Assembly (NCBI RefSeq): GCF_001306145.1
Contig: NZ_LGKO01000002.1
Location: forward strand, 186,001-250,000
Reading direction: 5' to 3'
Length of the DNA: 64,000 bases
Source: Thermanaerothrix daxensis
GTDB lineage: Bacteria > Chloroflexota > Anaerolineae > Anaerolineales > Anaerolineaceae
In this document: positions 1-8,401 of the stretch, piece after piece
Position numbering within the stretch: the stretch's first letter is position 1
Layout of the letters: every line of letters starts with the position of its first letter
Notes under the pieces: generated by a model
The model's database searches: none
What the model was told of the DNA's origin: nothing
The model's input: only the letters and a program-made list of their open reading frames with translations
Program-made: the position numbers and the translations under genes

Positions 1-1280
1 ACTTTTGCCGTGGCGGCTTCCCACCGCCGCTGGAGTTCGGGGTCGAGGGGTTGATTACGTGAGCGGGCCAGGAGAATGGCCTGCACATCCTCTTCGCTGA
101 GCAGTCCCGATTCCAGGGCCAGTTCCTCGTAGGTGGGTTCGCGCCCCAGTTGCTGGATCAGCGAGCGCTGAACGCGGAGTAGGCGGGTGATGGCCTCGAA
201 GAGATGCACCGGAATGCGGATGGTGCGCGCTTGCTCAGCAATGTAGCGGCTGATGGATTGGCGAATCCACCAGGTGGCGTAGGTGCTGAACTTGTAACCC
301 CGGGTGGCGTCGAATTTGGCGACGGCGCGCAGCAATCCCAGATTGCCTTCCTGGATCAGGTCGAGGAAGGAAACTCCCCGTCCCAGGTAGCGTTTGGCGA
401 TGCTGACCACCAGGCGCAGGTTGGCGCGGATGAGCACGTTGTTGGCTTCTTCAGCGTTCTGGTGAATCTCCTCGCGCTGTGCGCGCAGGACCTCTTCATC
501 GCTCAAATACGGGAAGAAGAAGGACAAATCGGGCAATTCCTTCTCGCTCTCCATGCGCTGGCTCAGGGCATTGGCTGCCTCTGCGGGGAGGAGGTAGAGA
601 TCCAGGAAGAAGTTGAAGACATTGCGCACCAGCCCGTCCCAGAACGTATCGCGTCCCCAGGGGCCGCTATCCATGTAGGAGCGCACGTAGGAGGGGGATT
701 TGCTCTGCCAGGTTTGGCGCAGCAAGCGTGCCTCGGCCAGCACCAGTTGTGGGTCGGGGGGCAGGGTATTCTCCAGGCGGGCAGCATCTTGCTTGACACG
801 CTCCCACGAGGTGAGCAGATCCTCGCACACAGCCAGGAAGAGGGCTTTGTAGCGCCCGTTTCCATTACCGCGCGCGTCAATGTGCTTTTGCAGTGCATCC
901 AGGCGTCGGTCGGCTTCGATGCAGGTGGCCAGGCGGAACTCGCTATCGGCATCCAGCAGACCAATCTGGCCGATTTCGCGTAGATAGAGCCGCACCGGGT
1001 CTTCTGAGAGTTCGGCGGCCAGCGCGGGATCCTCTAAAATCTCCAGCGGATCTTCCAGAGCCAAGTCCGACCAATCCTCGCTGGAAGGAGCGGCAATTGG
1101 TTCTTCTAACTCGGCGGCAAGCCCTTCTTCCTCGCCTTCACCCAGGACCTCGGGCAGTTCGTTTTCATCGGGGTGAGGGGCTGGCTGAGAGCCGATTGCC
1201 CCCGCCTGAGGCTTACGCGTGTTCTTGCCCTTGGAGGTTTGAGATCGCGTTCCAGAGGTGGTCTTTTTTGCCTGTGACAT
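1..1280 (-). CDS. rpoD: RNA polymerase primary sigma factor (partial, N-terminal 426 residues)
   Basis: Housekeeping sigma factor that directs RNA polymerase to promoters; the C-terminal part (end of region 3 and region 4) lies beyond the window edge. I translated it from ATG at 1280. It starts with a Lys/Thr-rich and then acidic N-terminus, followed by region 1.2 ([17 protein letters not shown]), a non-conserved spacer, and region 2 near residues 270-340 with [27 protein letters not shown] and [14 protein letters not shown], which are the hallmark 2.1-2.4 segments. Region 3 ([11 protein letters not shown]) follows. It lies downstream of dnaA but is separated from it by a terminator, and has its own promoter (1288-1316). 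The -10 box lies 7 nt before the ATG, so the mRNA is probably leaderless. Identity is secure. Confidence 0.96.
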   Translation of the reverse strand, partial: MSQAKKTTSGTRSQTSKGKNTRKPQAGAIGSQPAPHPDENELPEVLGEGEEEGLAAELEEPIAAPSSEDWSDLALEDPLEILEDPALAAELSEDPVRLYLREIGQIGLLDADSEFRLATCIEADRRLDALQKHIDARGNGNGRYKALFLAVCEDLLTSWERVKQDAARLENTLPPDPQLVLAEARLLRQTWQSKSPSYVRSYMDSGPWGRDTFWDGLVRNVFNFFLDLYLLPAEAANALSQRMESEKELPDLSFFFPYLSDEEVLRAQREEIHQNAEEANNVLIRANLRLVVSIAKRYLGRGVSFLDLIQEGNLGLLRAVAKFDATRGYKFSTYATWWIRQSISRYIAEQARTIRIPVHLFEAITRLLRVQRSLIQQLGREPTYEELALESGLLSEEDVQAILLARSRNQPLDPELQRRWEAATAK

Positions 1281-1287
1281 GTTTAAA

Positions 1288-1316
1288 ATCATACCATGAG
1301 GCCGAAATTTGGGCAA
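1288..1316 (-). promoter_or_regulatory. rpoD promoter, extended -10, probably leaderless
   Basis: On the minus strand TTGCCC (1311-1316), a 17-nt spacer, and TATGAT (1288-1293) preceded by TGG give a plausible extended -10 promoter. The -10 ends 7 nt before the rpoD ATG, leaving a leader of only about one nucleotide. The -35 overlaps the tail of the dnaA terminator. Confidence 0.6.
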
Positions 1317-1348
1317 AAGAAAACCCGCGCCAATTTTCTGGAGCGGGT
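1311..1348 (-). terminator. Rho-independent terminator after dnaA
   Basis: ACCCGC (1323-1328) pairs with GCGGGT (1343-1348), extended inward by CCA/TGG after one mismatch. On the minus strand the stem is followed by TTTTCTTTT. It lies just downstream of the dnaA stop and before rpoD. Confidence 0.7.
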
Positions 1349-1377
1349 GGCGGGTGTTTCTGAATCCCATCCAGGAC

Positions 1378-2721
1378 TTATCCGGCCATGCTGCGCCCGT
1401 AGAGAGCCTCGCGCACCTGGGAGACCCGGCGGCGCAGGTAATCATCACGCTCGATCATATCGGCGACCTTCTCACAGGCATAGAGCACGGTGGTGTGATC
1501 ACGTCCTCCCAGCACTTCGCCGATCTGGGGGAAAGACACGTTGGCTTCCTCACGCAGCAGGTACATGGCCACCTGGCGTGGAAGCGCCACTTCGCGCGAG
1601 CGCTCGCGGCTGAGCAGACGCTCGCGTGAGATGCCGAAAACCTGTGCTACCGCATTGACCACCTGGCCGGGGTCAATCTGGCTGCGCTGGGGGATGAGAT
1701 CGGCCAGGGCGATTTCAACCAGCGCCGGACTGAGCGGTCGCCCGCTCAGGTCGGCGTATGCCAGCACACGCGTCAATGCCCCTTCCAGTTCGCGGATATT
1801 GGATTGAATCTGACGCGCAATGGTGTACAGGATTTCCACGGGCACTTCTCGCCCGGCGCGCTCGGCCTTGGAGCGCAGGATGGCTACGCGGGTTTCCAAA
1901 TCCGGTGGCTGTATATCTACGGTCAGTCCCCACTCAAAACGGGAGCGCAGACGTTCTTCCAGGGTCATCATGGCCTTTGGAGGCCGATCGGAGGAAATGA
2001 CCAATTGTTTTTCCTGACCGTAGAGCGTATTGAAGGTGTGGAAAAACTCTTCCTGGGTGGATTCCTTGTTGGCAATGAATTGAATGTCGTCAATCAGCAG
2101 TACATCAATGTTGCGGTAGCGCTCTCGGAAGGCGGTTGTGGTGTGCGTGCGGATGGCATTAATCAAATCGTTGGTGAAATCCTCTGCCGATACGTAGAGG
2201 ACGTGCAACCCGCGTTCAAGCGTAGCGTTGCCGATGGCGTGGAGCAGGTGGGTTTTACCCAACCCCACGCCGCCGTAGATGAAGAGCGGATTGTAGGCCC
2301 GGGCGGGATTCTCGGCCACGGCCAGGCAAGCCGCATGAGCCAGGCGGTTGCTGGCCCCGACCACAAAGTTCTCGAAGCGGTAGCGGGGGATGACGGTGCG
2401 GGGCTGAGGAGCATCGTTGCGCCCATTAGCCGGGGCAAATGCCGGGGCATTGGGGGAGGCCTCGAGCGGTGCCTCTTTATGCCAGACAATAAATTCAACC
2501 CGTTGGGGCGATTCCATGAGCCCGCTGAGCAAACGCGTAACGGTGCTGGTTAGGCGGTTTTCTAACCAGTCTCGCGCGTAGGCGTTGCGGACGCCGATGG
2601 TGAAACAATTATCGTTCCATCCCACCAGTTCGGCATTCTTCACCCAGGTGTCGAAAGCGGCTTTGGACATCTCCATTTGCAATTGGCCCAAAACGACTTG
2701 CCAGGCTTGTTCGGCTTCCAT
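1378..2721 (-). CDS. dnaA: Chromosomal replication initiator protein DnaA
   Basis: AAA+ initiator that binds DnaA boxes and opens the origin. The 447-residue product has an N-terminal helicase-interaction domain, a short Pro/Ala-rich linker near residues 85-110, the ATPase domain with Walker [10 protein letters not shown] (about 150-158) and Walker B LLIDDIQF (about 208-215), and the C-terminal DNA-binding signature GGRDHTTV. The start at 2721 was chosen because GGAGGAG lies 6 nt upstream; a longer in-frame ATG at 2742 lacks this spacing. It is not followed by dnaN; the neighbour is rpoD. A good promoter lies at 2887-2915, preceded by two 11-bp repeats. Confidence 0.98.
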   Translation of the reverse strand: MEAEQAWQVVLGQLQMEMSKAAFDTWVKNAELVGWNDNCFTIGVRNAYARDWLENRLTSTVTRLLSGLMESPQRVEFIVWHKEAPLEASPNAPAFAPANGRNDAPQPRTVIPRYRFENFVVGASNRLAHAACLAVAENPARAYNPLFIYGGVGLGKTHLLHAIGNATLERGLHVLYVSAEDFTNDLINAIRTHTTTAFRERYRNIDVLLIDDIQFIANKESTQEEFFHTFNTLYGQEKQLVISSDRPPKAMMTLEERLRSRFEWGLTVDIQPPDLETRVAILRSKAERAGREVPVEILYTIARQIQSNIRELEGALTRVLAYADLSGRPLSPALVEIALADLIPQRSQIDPGQVVNAVAQVFGISRERLLSRERSREVALPRQVAMYLLREEANVSFPQIGEVLGGRDHTTVLYACEKVADMIERDDYLRRRVSQVREALYGRSMAG

Positions 2722-2886
2722 GGCTTCTCCTCCGCTCAGCATTGAATGTGCGCACCCCAGCGCGGCGCAATAGCCAACAACACCCCCTGCGCCTTTGCAG
2801 AGGGTCCACCCAAAGCAGGTCTCGTTTGGGTTGTTACCAGGAAAAGGGGGGACGTCGGTCCGCCCTAAATAATCGGTGTGTGAGTT

Positions 2887-2915
2887 ATTCTAGCAAATCT
2901 CACCGTGACTCACAA
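2887..2915 (-). promoter_or_regulatory. dnaA promoter
   Basis: On the minus strand TTGTGA (2910-2915), 17-nt spacer, TAGAAT (2887-2892). This gives a leader of about 160 nt before the dnaA ATG. Two 11-bp repeats end 2 nt upstream of the -35. Confidence 0.6.
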
Positions 2916-2917
2916 GT

Positions 2918-2939
2918 CGGAAAACCTACGCTGACCTAA
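2918..2939 (-). promoter_or_regulatory. Two tandem 11-bp repeats upstream of the dnaA -35 box
   Basis: Minus strand units TTAGGTCAGCG (2929-2939) and TAGGTTTTCCG (2918-2928). They match units at 55027-55059 at 9 of 11 and 10 of 11 positions and sit at the same distance from the core promoter. The 11-bp period (one helical turn) is typical of OmpR/PhoB-family response regulator sites; the binder is unknown. Confidence 0.5.
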
Positions 2940-3213
2940 AAAATTGATGATCTTTAAAGTGCCGCAACCTTAAAGAGCGCCAGGCAAAATTCATTCGCTC
3001 TCTGGCTCAGCATGCACATTTGTTCTTGCCATGCTTTCCAAATGTCTTCTCGGATACCCCCACATATGGGGGGTGGTGGTTGGTTTTTCCAATCTCTCCG
3101 CCAAATTCAAAAGATTCTTAGATTCCTTGCCCGGGGATTTGGCACGGCTCAAGACCAAGGCTGTGAATCTGGCTGGCAAAGCCTTTTTTAAGGTTTCAGG
3201 TGGGGGGTAACCC

Positions 3214-3255
3214 TTGACATTCCCCTTCGATTGAGATTATAGTTAGAATATCTAA
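3214..3255 (+). promoter_or_regulatory. marR promoter with overlapping palindromic operator
   Basis: TTGACA (3214-3219), 18-nt spacer, TATAGT (3238-3243). Directly at the -10 lies the perfect inverted repeat TTAGA-ATA-TCTAA (3243-3255). A palindrome in this position before a MarR gene is the usual layout for autorepression; binding of this MarR is inferred. Confidence 0.65.
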
Positions 3256-3273
3256 TCATTAGGAATTCGAACT

Positions 3274-3747
3274 ATGACTGCTGATCTTGAGCACTGTGTG
3301 CAGGAAGTGGTTGACGTGGTGATGGGAGTCAGCCGTGTCATCCGCAGTCAGATGCGCCGTCATCGCGATCCACGCATGAGCGTGCCGCAGTTTCGGGCGT
3401 TGATCTTCATCCGCCGGCAGATGGCCTCAGTTTCAGACCTGGCGGAGCACTTGGGGTTGACCCGACCCACCACCACCGCGTTGGTGGATAAACTTGTCCG
3501 TATGGGCTGGGTGGAGCGGGTGGGCGATGCTCGCGATCGCCGCCGCGTGCGCTTGCGCCTGACCCAGGCCGGGGAAGCCATTCTGGCTGCTGCCCAGGCG
3601 CGGACCCAAACGTACTTCCTCAGTTTACTGGCCGGGTTGTCGCCGAGCGAGCGAGATTGCGTGCTTCAGGCCATGCAGATTCTGCGGCGGTCTGTGCTCA
3701 CCGAGGCGCCCGAAGTTCCCTCAAGAATAGAAGGGGAGGTGGCATGA
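3274..3747 (+). CDS. MarR family transcriptional regulator
   Basis: A 157-residue winged-helix regulator. The HTH (residues about 50-80, ASVSDLAEHLGLTRPTTTAL) is followed by the wing with the typical DARDRRRVRLRLTQAG sequence, and helices that would dimerise. MarR proteins repress adjacent efflux or stress genes and are released by small ligands. Its stop overlaps the ATG of the next gene (ATGA), so it is translationally coupled to the ABC exporter at 3744-5361, which is probably its target. The palindrome at 3243-3255 is the likely operator. The ligand is unknown. Confidence 0.92.
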   Translation: MTADLEHCVQEVVDVVMGVSRVIRSQMRRHRDPRMSVPQFRALIFIRRQMASVSDLAEHLGLTRPTTTALVDKLVRMGWVERVGDARDRRRVRLRLTQAGEAILAAAQARTQTYFLSLLAGLSPSERDCVLQAMQILRRSVLTEAPEVPSRIEGEVA

Positions 3748-4541
3748 TCCTGCGGACCCAAAACCTTACCCGACGCTACGGGACCCTGGTCGCCGTGGAT
3801 CACCTGAATCTGGCCCTTGAAGAGGGTGAGGTGTTCGGGCTTCTGGGGCCCAATGGAGCCGGGAAAAGCACCACCCTAAAGATGCTGACCACTCTGCTCC
3901 CACCGAGCGAAGGAAACGCTTGGGTGGCCGGATTCGACATTCGCCGCCAGGCGGCGCAGGTGCGGCGGATGATCGGCTATGTACCTCAGTTAATCTCCGC
4001 CGATGGGGCTTTGAGCGCATACGAGAATTTACTCATTGCGGCCAAACTCTACGATATTCCTCGGGGCGAACGCGAACGGCGCATTGTTGAGGCGCTGGAA
4101 TTCATGGGGTTGCACGAAGTGGCAGATCGCCTGGTGCGTGAGTTCTCCGGCGGAATGTTCCGCCGCCTGGAAATTGCCCAGGCCATTTTGCATCGTCCGC
4201 GCCTTCTCTTCCTGGATGAGCCAACGGTGGGTCTGGATCCGGTGGCGCGCCATCTGGTGTGGGATTACATCCGTCAGATCCGCCAAAATTTGGGCACCAC
4301 CATTTTGCTGACCACTCACCTGATGGACGAGGCAGATGTTTTGTGTGATCGGGTGGGGATTATGCACCTGGGGCGCTTGGTGGCGTGTGATGCCCCCCAG
4401 GCCTTAAGGGTCGCCATCGGGAAGCCCGAGGCGACTCTGGACGAGGTTTTTATCTACTTCACTGGCAATCAACTACAAAATACCGCAGGAGGTTATCGTG
4501 AAGCCGTCCGAACACGGCGGGTCGCCCGTCGTCTGGGTTGA
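3744..4541 (+). CDS. ABC transporter ATP-binding protein, DrrA-like exporter
   Basis: A 265-residue nucleotide-binding subunit. It shows Walker A GPNGAGKST (about residues 39-47), a signature written EFSGGMFRRLEIA, Walker B LLFLDEPTVGLDP and the switch histidine in LLTTHLMDEAD. The sequence LMDEADVLCDRVGIMHLGRLVA is shared with daunorubicin-type exporters. ATG at 3744 follows GGGGAGG and overlaps the marR stop; longer in-frame starts lie inside marR. Its end overlaps the permease gene by 44 nt. The C-terminus is shorter than in many DrrA proteins. Substrate unknown. Confidence 0.93.
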   Translation: MILRTQNLTRRYGTLVAVDHLNLALEEGEVFGLLGPNGAGKSTTLKMLTTLLPPSEGNAWVAGFDIRRQAAQVRRMIGYVPQLISADGALSAYENLLIAAKLYDIPRGERERRIVEALEFMGLHEVADRLVREFSGGMFRRLEIAQAILHRPRLLFLDEPTVGLDPVARHLVWDYIRQIRQNLGTTILLTTHLMDEADVLCDRVGIMHLGRLVACDAPQALRVAIGKPEATLDEVFIYFTGNQLQNTAGGYREAVRTRRVARRLG

Positions 4542-5361
4542 ATCTGCTTCAACGCCACCGACTGCGCTGGGCTTTCGTCCCTGGGCAGTCCTCTGGGAAT
4601 TTTTGTACAAGACCTGGGTGATTGCGGAACTGGAAGCGCGCAAGTTGCGCCACGATCCCACTGAGCTTTTCACCCGGGCAGTGCAACCGGCACTCTGGTT
4701 GTTAATTTTTGGGCAGGTTTTTGCCCGTGTGCGCGCCATCCCGACGGGAGATCTTTCCTACCTGGATTTCATGGCACCGGGTATTCTGGCGCAGAGCGTT
4801 CTGTTCATTGCCATCTTTTACGGTATTTCGGTCATCTGGGAACGTGATTTGGGAGTCCTGCACAAGATCATGGCCAGCCCGGCCCCGCGGGCGGCTCTGG
4901 TGAGCGGAAAGGCGCTTTCGGCGGGAATTCGCGGGTTGACGCAGGCCGTGATCATCTATGCCTTGGCAGCGATCCTGGGAGTGGGTTTGAACTGGCAGCC
5001 CCGGGCCCTGCTGGGGGTCACGGTGGCCGTGATTCTGGGCGCGGCCAATTTCTCGCTCTTCTCGCTCATCATCGCCTGCCTGGTCAAGACCCGAGAGCGC
5101 TTTATGGGAATTGGGCAGTTGCTCACCATGCCGCTCTTCTTTGCCAGCAATGCCATTTATCCGATTGCCATCATGCCGGACTGGTTGCAAGTGCTGGCGC
5201 GAGTCAATCCACTGACTTATATCGTAGATGCGCTGCGAGCACTGATGCTCTCCAACGGTGCGCCGACCTTTCCGCTGGGGGTGGATTTTGCAGTGATGAG
5301 CGCAACTACCCTGATTCTGGTCATCGTCGCCGCTCGCCTTTACCCCCGTGTCATCGTCTAG
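4498..5361 (+). CDS. ABC-2 type transporter permease, DrrB-like
   Basis: A 287-residue integral membrane protein with about six hydrophobic segments and the ABC-2 signature region near VMPDWLQVLARVNPLTYIVDALR-type sequence at residues 225-250. The N-terminal 30 residues are hydrophilic and cytoplasmic. GTG at 4498 is chosen because GCAGGAGG lies 6 nt upstream. Together with the ATPase at 3744-4541 it forms a two-gene exporter controlled by the MarR regulator. The stop codon shares bases with the convergent feoA stop (5358-5361). Confidence 0.9.
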   Translation: MKPSEHGGSPVVWVESASTPPTALGFRPWAVLWEFLYKTWVIAELEARKLRHDPTELFTRAVQPALWLLIFGQVFARVRAIPTGDLSYLDFMAPGILAQSVLFIAIFYGISVIWERDLGVLHKIMASPAPRAALVSGKALSAGIRGLTQAVIIYALAAILGVGLNWQPRALLGVTVAVILGAANFSLFSLIIACLVKTRERFMGIGQLLTMPLFFASNAIYPIAIMPDWLQVLARVNPLTYIVDALRALMLSNGAPTFPLGVDFAVMSATTLILVIVAARLYPRVIV

Positions 5362-5714
5362 GGAGTTGGCGGATTGGTTTCCTCCGAGGGCGTTTTTTCA
5401 CTGACGGGGCTGACCAGGATACAGCGCGCAATTTGGGGTTCGAACGCCAGTTCGGTGTGCTCCACCTGCACGATGGTCACCGGGCGCTGTGCCAGTACAC
5501 GCACAGTGCGCCCGGGCATCAGGCCATAGGCTTGCAGGTAGTGCTGGAAATCCGGGGGAAGGGCTTCAAACCCGACTATGGTGACCTCCTGACCTGGGGA
5601 AGCGTGCCACAAAGTGGGGCGAGCGGGGTGTCGGCCCTGCCCATGGCGGTGGCGACCACGATGCAGACGAAACCGGGGAATAAGCATTGCGCGAAGCCTC
5701 CATTTCCGTTTCAT
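5358..5714 (-). CDS. feoA: FeoA-like SH3-domain protein
   Basis: A 118-residue protein whose C-terminal 75 residues form a FeoA domain: GQEVTIVGFEALPPDF, then YGLMPGRTVRVLAQRP, then VEHTELAFEPQIARCILV. FeoA is a small cytoplasmic partner of the ferrous iron transporter FeoB. The first 35 residues are Arg/His-rich (RFRLHRGRHRHGQGRH), which is unusual for FeoA. The ATG at 5714 overlaps the stop of the upstream small Cys-rich gene (ATGA). It is the last gene of fur-feoB-small ORF-feoA. Confidence 0.85.
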   Translation of the reverse strand: MKRKWRLRAMLIPRFRLHRGRHRHGQGRHPARPTLWHASPGQEVTIVGFEALPPDFQHYLQAYGLMPGRTVRVLAQRPVTIVQVEHTELAFEPQIARCILVSPVSEKTPSEETNPPTP

Positions 5715-5971
5715 AAGTGTGGGGTACCTTTGGGGGTAGAGGATGAGCGGCGTGGTTTGAGCAGGTGCTCGGCCCAACGTGCCCATCGGGAAGCCCGGGG
5801 ATTGATCACGCTGGCGCCGCAGTTTGGGCAGCAGGCCATTTGACACCCTGCGTGCAGGGGACAGTGGGCGCAGGCCGGGCGCTCACCCGCCTGGAAATGG
5901 GTTCCACAAACCGGGCAGGTCAATTCGGTGAAGTCGTCAGTTAAAGAGGCGCTTAAAAGTGGTTTATCCAT
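5711..5971 (-). CDS. Small eight-cysteine (zinc-ribbon-like) protein in the feo operon
   Basis: An 86-residue soluble protein with eight cysteines in 33 residues: C19-x2-C22, C34-x2-C37, C43, C47, C48 and C51 (CPVCGTHF, CAHCPLHAGC, CCPNCG), followed by a basic tail (KPRR). The paired CxxC motifs suggest zinc or Fe-S binding. It overlaps the feoB stop by 8 nt and the feoA start by 4 nt, so it is tightly coupled to iron transport, perhaps as a FeoC-like accessory or metal sensor. I do not know a named family; function is inferred from context only. Confidence 0.75.
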   Translation of the reverse strand: MDKPLLSASLTDDFTELTCPVCGTHFQAGERPACAHCPLHAGCQMACCPNCGASVINPRASRWARWAEHLLKPRRSSSTPKGTPHL

Positions 5972-7943
5972 GCCAACCTACCAGGCTCAGGAAGCGGTAG
6001 AGCACCCCCCCTACGAACAGGGCAAATGGGAAGATGAACACTAGCATTCCCAGTGCTGTTTTCAGCCCCCGTTCCTTGATGATCATGAACACGCTGGCGA
6101 TGCAGGGCACAAAAAGGGTGATGGTTACCATGGCCACAACTACCTGGATGGGAGATAGCAAGCCCTGGGATTCCATGACAAAGAGGTTGGTGGCGGCGAA
6201 ATCGCGACGGAGGAATCCCAGCAGAAAGGCAGCAGCGGCTTCGGGAGGTAGGCCCAGCCAGTGAGTGACAATGGGTTCGGCGGCGTGAATGAAGCCCGGC
6301 AAAAGGTGAAACCAATCCAGCAAAAAGAGCAAGAAAGTTCCCAGCAGGAAGAGCGGTACTGCTTCCTTGATGTACCATTCCAGCCGTGCCAGGGTCTTGA
6401 TCAGCACATTGGAGAAGAGCGGCCAGCGCAGGGGTGGAAGTTCAACCATAAGGGGGGTGCGCTCGCCGGGTAGAAGGCGAGCCGCCAGCCAGCCAACGGT
6501 CAGCAGAACCAGCACCACCACTCCCGCCCAAATCAGCGTGGCACTAAATGAAATTCCCGCCAGCATCCCCATGACCACGCCTAACTGGGCAGAGCAGGGG
6601 ATGGCCAGCGCCAGCAAAAAGGTCACCAGGATGCGCTCGCGAGGCCGGTTGAGGATGCGCGTGGTCATGGTGGCCATGGTTACGCAACCCAGGCCGAGCA
6701 CCATTGGGAGTACAGCCTGCCCGTTCAAGCCAATGCGACTGAAGAACTGGTTGGTCAATACGGCCAGGCGCGGCAGGTAGCCTGAATCTTCCAGGATGCC
6801 GAACGCAATGAAGAACGTAACCACAATCGGGAGGAGCAGGGCCAGGGCATAGGTGATGCCCATGGTCCACAGGCCGTACTCGCCTACCAGCATCTGGCTC
6901 AGAAACGGCCAGGGGATCCAGCGTTCCAGATGGCTCACCATCCAGGGATTAATGATCTTTCCGAACAGTGTTTCCTCCAGAAAACCGACCAGCGTGCCGG
7001 CGCCGAAGACGCCTACAAACCAGTAGAGCGCGTACAGCACCAGTGCCAGGATGGGAATGCCCCACAGCGGATGCGTGGTCAGATGCCCCAAGCGCACACT
7101 GAAAGGCTCCTCACCTCGTTGCTCCTGCGCAAGAGTGCGGCCGACCAGGTTGCGGATGAAGTGCTCACGCGTGCGTTGGAGTACACTGGTAATGGGTTCG
7201 GGCAGGCGGGCGCGCAAGTCTTGGCGGATCTGCTCCAGGAGCGCGTAGTCGGCGGAAGAGAGGTGATCGCGGAGCCACGTCTCCACACTGGCATCTCCGC
7301 TCAGGAAAAGCAAGGCCAGTCCGCGGCCAGCCACTGGTGCGGGGGGTAAATGGGGGATAAGGGCTTCCAATGCCTCCTCAATGGGCGGTGGGTAGGTGAG
7401 GTGGAGCAGGGTGGGTTGTACCTTTTCTAATGCGCGGAGCAGTTCTTCCACTCCCTGACCCCGAGTTGCCACCGTGGTGATAACCGGAATGCCCAGGGTG
7501 CGGCGCAAGGATTCCAGGTCCAGCTGCATGCCGTAGGCTTGTGCTTCATCGACCATGTTGAGCACCAAAATCAAGGGCAGGCCGAGTTCGGCCAGTTGCA
7601 GGGTGAAGTGCAGGGTGCGCCGTAGATTCTTGGCATCTCCCACCTGAATGACGGCATAATGCTCATCCTCCAGCAAGGCACGCACAGTGACCTGCTCATC
7701 CTCACTGCGGGCAGGAAAAGTGACAATGCCGGGAGTATCCACTACCAACTGATCGGGGCGGGTGCGCAGAGCGCCTTGCGCGACCTCGACCGTTGTACCG
7801 GGATAATTGGAGACAATGACATACTGCCCGGTCAAATGGTGAAAAAGGGCTGACTTTCCAACGTTAGGATGCCCGACCAGTAGAATGCGAGGGTCTTTCA
7901 TGAGGACCGGTGATGGCGTTGGGGTTGAATGACAATGGGCCAT
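5964..7943 (-). CDS. feoB: Ferrous iron transport protein B
   Basis: Inner-membrane ferrous iron transporter with an N-terminal GTPase. The G1 motif GHPNVGKS, G3 DTPG, G4 NMVD and a G5-like region ATRGQG are present in the first 160 residues, followed by a helical regulatory domain and a membrane domain with two Gate regions. At 659 residues it is of ordinary length. ATG at 7943 has AAAGG upstream; an ATG at 7901 (MKDPRILLVGHPNVGKS) begins nearer the G domain as in most FeoB proteins but lacks a ribosome site. The 5' end overlaps fur. Regulation by Fur is likely. Confidence 0.95.
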   Translation of the reverse strand: MAHCHSTPTPSPVLMKDPRILLVGHPNVGKSALFHHLTGQYVIVSNYPGTTVEVAQGALRTRPDQLVVDTPGIVTFPARSEDEQVTVRALLEDEHYAVIQVGDAKNLRRTLHFTLQLAELGLPLILVLNMVDEAQAYGMQLDLESLRRTLGIPVITTVATRGQGVEELLRALEKVQPTLLHLTYPPPIEEALEALIPHLPPAPVAGRGLALLFLSGDASVETWLRDHLSSADYALLEQIRQDLRARLPEPITSVLQRTREHFIRNLVGRTLAQEQRGEEPFSVRLGHLTTHPLWGIPILALVLYALYWFVGVFGAGTLVGFLEETLFGKIINPWMVSHLERWIPWPFLSQMLVGEYGLWTMGITYALALLLPIVVTFFIAFGILEDSGYLPRLAVLTNQFFSRIGLNGQAVLPMVLGLGCVTMATMTTRILNRPRERILVTFLLALAIPCSAQLGVVMGMLAGISFSATLIWAGVVVLVLLTVGWLAARLLPGERTPLMVELPPLRWPLFSNVLIKTLARLEWYIKEAVPLFLLGTFLLFLLDWFHLLPGFIHAAEPIVTHWLGLPPEAAAAFLLGFLRRDFAATNLFVMESQGLLSPIQVVVAMVTITLFVPCIASVFMIIKERGLKTALGMLVFIFPFALFVGGVLYRFLSLVGWHG

Positions 7944-8400
7944 AAGTTTCTACCTTTTGTAAGCAGGATTCACACAACCCGTAAAAGATAAGCGAGGCAC
8001 TTTCAATAGTGCCGCCGTAGTGGGTGATGAAATCTTGTTTGAGCACCTCTAACAGCGGTGCGGGAAACTCAATGATGGTATTGCACAGGCGACAGCGGAA
8101 GTGGTGATGCTCGGGTTGGGCCGAGACGGCGGGATCGAAGCGCTCCTGAGGGCGTTCGCCTTCAAAGCGCTGGGTGCCCACCACGCCCAGGTCTTCCAGC
8201 CAGCGCAGGGTGCGGTACACGGTGGAAAGATTGAGATCGGGGGCGCGTTGGCGGGCTCGTTGGTAGATCTCCTCCGCCGTTGGGTGATCGGTGCACTGGG
8301 CAAGGGTTTCCAGAATTAAACGCCGTTGGGTGGTCATGCGCCCACCGGTAGCGCGCAATCGTTCAGCAACCTGGGTGATCCAATCCATGTTGTAGCCCAT
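7864..8400 (-). CDS. fur: Fur family ferric uptake regulator
   Basis: A 178-residue metal-dependent repressor. The N-terminal winged helix (TTQRRLILETL, STVYRTLRWLEDLGVV) is followed by the dimerisation domain with HHHFRCRLC and a second CxxC in LCESC, giving the structural zinc site. About 30 extra residues follow the last CxxC and overlap feoB coding sequence. It is first in the operon with feoB and feoA, so it probably represses iron uptake; a Zur or PerR role cannot be excluded from sequence alone. A palindrome directly abuts the start codon at 8400. Confidence 0.92.
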   Translation of the reverse strand: MGYNMDWITQVAERLRATGGRMTTQRRLILETLAQCTDHPTAEEIYQRARQRAPDLNLSTVYRTLRWLEDLGVVGTQRFEGERPQERFDPAVSAQPEHHHFRCRLCNTIIEFPAPLLEVLKQDFITHYGGTIESASLIFYGLCESCLQKVETYGPLSFNPNAITGPHERPSHSTGRAS

Positions 8401-8401
8401 T

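Larger units (their letters stand above)
2722..3273. other. Non-coding region upstream of dnaA; possible origin or regulatory region
   Basis: About 550 nt without a credible gene between divergent dnaA and marR. It holds the dnaA promoter (2887-2915) with an 11-bp repeat pair, the marR promoter, A/T-rich runs around 2936-2958, an AGAGCG/CGCTCT inverted repeat near 2973-3001 and an ACCCCC/GGGGGT hairpin at 3056-3074. I searched by eye for TTATNCACA-type DnaA boxes on both strands and found no convincing cluster, so an origin here is only a possibility based on position beside dnaA. Confidence 0.4.

Noticed and set aside
204-2553. Long plus-strand open frames across rpoD and dnaA (for example 204-983 and 1804-2553)
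   Set aside because: They are antisense to clearly conserved genes and show no domain-like sequence.
3056-3074. ACCCCC/GGGGGT hairpin as terminator or operator
   Set aside because: It is isolated between divergent promoters, has a weak T-rich stretch only further away, and no transcript end is expected there.
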